Source: Gracilaria gracilis (lineage: Eukaryota; Rhodophyta; Florideophyceae; Gracilariales; Gracilariaceae). From it: DNA of 64,000 bases. The first letter of the stretch is position 1; the number at the start of each line of letters is the position of its first letter. A model generated the notes under the pieces. It was given only the letters and a program-made list of their open reading frames with translations. It did no database searches and was not told the DNA's origin. This document shows positions 62,196 through 64,000 of this stretch, in pieces. Location: assembly GCA_030374805.1 (NCBI GenBank), contig JARGSG010000202.1, positions 124,001-188,000 on the forward strand, written 5' to 3'. The translations under genes were made by a program, and so were the position numbers.

Positions 62196-64000
62196 ATGCT
62201 GCCTCGCAAGCATAAAAGGGGGCCGGATTCAAGACGAGCGAACCCAAGTGCAGGGGTGTTAGAAATGCCGCCCCTAACACGAAGGAGAGGGAGGGCAAAA
62301 GACACTACGCCGCGTATGCCACCAGCGCGAGCAATGACGAAGAAGGTTTCGCCCGCTGCTACGCTGGTAGTGAAAGGCGGCGATGCAGTGCATTTGTTTG
62401 TGACGATTGGCAAAGAAAAGAGCAAGGTGAAAGTGGGAACCGCGGAGATGAGAGGTGTGGGGTCCGCCGGTGGAGCACGGAAGGCTCTTTGCCGTTCGCT
62501 CCATGGGCATCTTTCAAGCGCGACTGCCCTAGAAGAAGAAGATTTGGTTGTGATCTTGAGGGCGAAGATTATTATAAGTCATTGAAGCGCGAAGTACCCT
62601 TACCGTTTTCAAGGTTCTGAAGACCCAACAAGTACGCTGAGCGAGTTGTTCTGGGCTGGGTTGTATGCATGGGATACGTCGATGATGGACCAAATCGAGA
62701 TTCCGCAAAGTCCTACTCCAGGGTCCGGGGCTGGCAAGTCTTCTACATCTCAGCCTGAGAAAGTGGTTGCTCTGGAGGTCGAGAAACCTGCTGAGGAAGC
62801 TTCCAAAACTCGATGAAAGTCTTCTGAAGGGATGAAGAAGCCCGTGGGAGCGAGCGTCAGCATCATAGAGGACTCCGACGACGATATTGTGGAGGTCTTT
62901 CAGACCAGTAAGGCTCCGCTTGCTGACGCGGAGGAGGACTTCTTCGATGAAGGAGACAGTGTTCCGTCGGAAGAGGTAGACAGCACCCTGTCTCTCAAAA
63001 AGATTTCCGTCACCGACTGTGTTCAACGCAGGTTGACGATGGATATCGAGATGATTGAAATCCCGAAGAAGACAGTTCGAAATGTAAATCTGGGACACAA
63101 GGAGGCGACGATGATGAAATGTCGCAACTTTGGGTGGCTTCCGTCCGCAGGTTCGATTGCTGTGGCATCTCTAGGAGAGTATGCCGTGAATGAAAAAGTT
63201 GTTGATGGGAGAATTGTTCTGCCCGTAACCCTCATAGACGGATATCACAGAATTCTTGTGCTACGAGACTTGCATGGGGAAGGCGGGAAGTGGGTGGATA
63301 TAGTCAGTTCTTTGGATGTTGTGCTGTGGGGAAGAAAGGATGGGAAGGCCATCATAATGAACGAGGTACTAGGACTCGGCAATCTTCTGAACGAGGTGAT
63401 TTCGAATGTGCTGAAGATGTCATTTGCAGACAAAATTCATAGCACGGTATCTTTTGTGCAGAACGTCGTGGACGAGTCCCATGTGGATGTGAAGAGCATT
63501 ACTTCGAAGCAGTTAGCTGGTGCTTTGAAGGGAAGTGAGGCTATCGAAGACTACAGCGTGCGACACTTGACTCGTTACGCGACATTGGCTCTGAAGTTTG
63601 TGGAATGTGAGGGGCTTTTGGAGTTCTTTGAGAAGGTGTGTGAGGAGGGTCCAGCCCTGACGTTGACGCATGTCTCGAGTGACCTCCTGATGGGTCTCAC
63701 CGATGGGCAGTTTCGATTTGTCGTACGTTGCTTGCAATGGCATGTGGAACTGAGGTTGTCTTCTTCAACGAGAACCGGTCGTTTTGAAAACATGAGGAAG
63801 CACTTCTTTCAATGTGCCATAGGTATGTACAACCTATGTAATGTCACTGCGAAGAAGAAGGAGATTAGTGTTGAAGAATTATTGCAGACAGTATTCAACT
63901 TAGGAGGAAAACATGTGTCTGTGATGGAATATCTGGGTATGCAGACAGCAAAAATGGAACTTGGCGGGGCGAGGCGTTTATGGGACGGGATGGTGTCTAG
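62196..64000 (+). pseudogene. Unknown element gene, right copy, continues past the window end
   Basis: ATG at 62196 (MLPRKHKRGPDSRR). A basic N-terminus is followed by a TGA (62583-62585), then SAKYPYRFQGSEDPTSTLSELFWAG and a second TGA near 62813. A frame then stays open from ATG 62832 to 64000 without a stop (about 389 codons). The first stop-to-stop segment looks like a nuclear basic protein (PPLTRRRGRAK). The rest includes an acidic segment (SIIEDSDDDIVEVFQ) and a largely helical body with no recognised domain (IDGYHRILVLRDL, RFVVRCLQWHVELRL). Both TGA codons recur in the left copy. The gene is divergent from the methyltransferase-SET gene, with the palindrome array between. Confidence 0.6.

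Larger units (their letters stand above)
52615..63148 (+). repeat. Right arm of the giant inverted duplication
   Basis: Matches the left arm in reverse. Inner homology begins at TTATCGGAATGCTAGTTTTG (52624) with a few weaker bases before it. Homology to the left arm is lost near 63148, although the right copy's own gene continues to the window end. Compared with the left arm it lacks the hAT element, one palindrome/TATA block and about 2.7 kb of the methyltransferase-SET gene. Confidence 0.85.

Noticed and set aside
21801-63148. Polinton or other virus-like element, because of long inverted arms and many genes
   Set aside because: No protein-primed DNA polymerase, packaging ATPase, retroviral-type integrase or capsid gene was seen in the arms. 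The transposase is Plavaka-like, so a DNA transposon explains it better.

Overview
This window is eukaryotic and consists almost entirely of transposable elements. One compact gene looks like a host gene: a TATA-driven, intronless, secreted Cys/Tyr/Pro-rich protein on the minus strand at 1816-2466. The mix of element families, the GC-rich and apparently intronless genes, and the lack of bacterial gene organisation suggest an alga or another protist. A red macroalga such as Chondrus is my low-confidence guess.

Region 1 (about 1-20.4 kb). After the secreted-protein gene comes a decayed non-LTR retrotransposon (LINE) on the minus strand, split in two (about 3.9-5.7 kb and 16.9-18.0 kb). A very young Ty3/gypsy chromovirus (5729-16929) sits inside it: both LTRs are 543 bp, differ at about four positions, and are flanked by a GTAGT target-site duplication. 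Two features of the chromovirus are unusual. A long antisense coding region lies between integrase and the 3' LTR, and the palindrome CCGNNCGG is extremely enriched along the whole element. Upstream of the LINE remnant is a decayed pogo/CENP-B-like transposase (18060-20087).

Region 2 (about 20.4-64 kb). A Ulp1/C48 protease ORF (about 20.7-21.9 kb) abuts a large inverted duplication. The left arm runs from about 21.80 to 39.83 kb and the right arm from about 52.62 to 63.15 kb, around a 12.8-kb spacer. The arms are decayed copies of a large DNA transposon with a Plavaka-like (KDZ-type) transposase. Passenger genes are a coiled-coil protein, a basic (DGAARS)n repeat protein, an unknown gene at the outer end, and a beta-class DNA N4/N6-methyltransferase fused to a SET domain. 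Both arms share most in-frame stops and frame breaks, so decay preceded duplication. The left arm was then hit by a hAT element (23797-27682, 8-bp target duplication ATTAGATG). The right arm lost about 2.7 kb of the methyltransferase-SET gene. Both arms carry an array of roughly 76-bp near-perfect palindromes about 216 bp apart.

The spacer (39.83-52.61 kb) holds a decayed MULE with a SWIM finger, two inverted copies of a DDE_Tnp_4-like transposase plus a third fragment, a Myb/SANT-like gene, and a GGC-rich low-complexity tract.

The strongest candidate for something new is the transposon-borne DNA-methyltransferase-SET gene. It pairs a DNA-modifying and a histone-modifying module in a Plavaka-like element. 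Next come the element-wide CCGNNCGG motif and antisense gene of the chromovirus.
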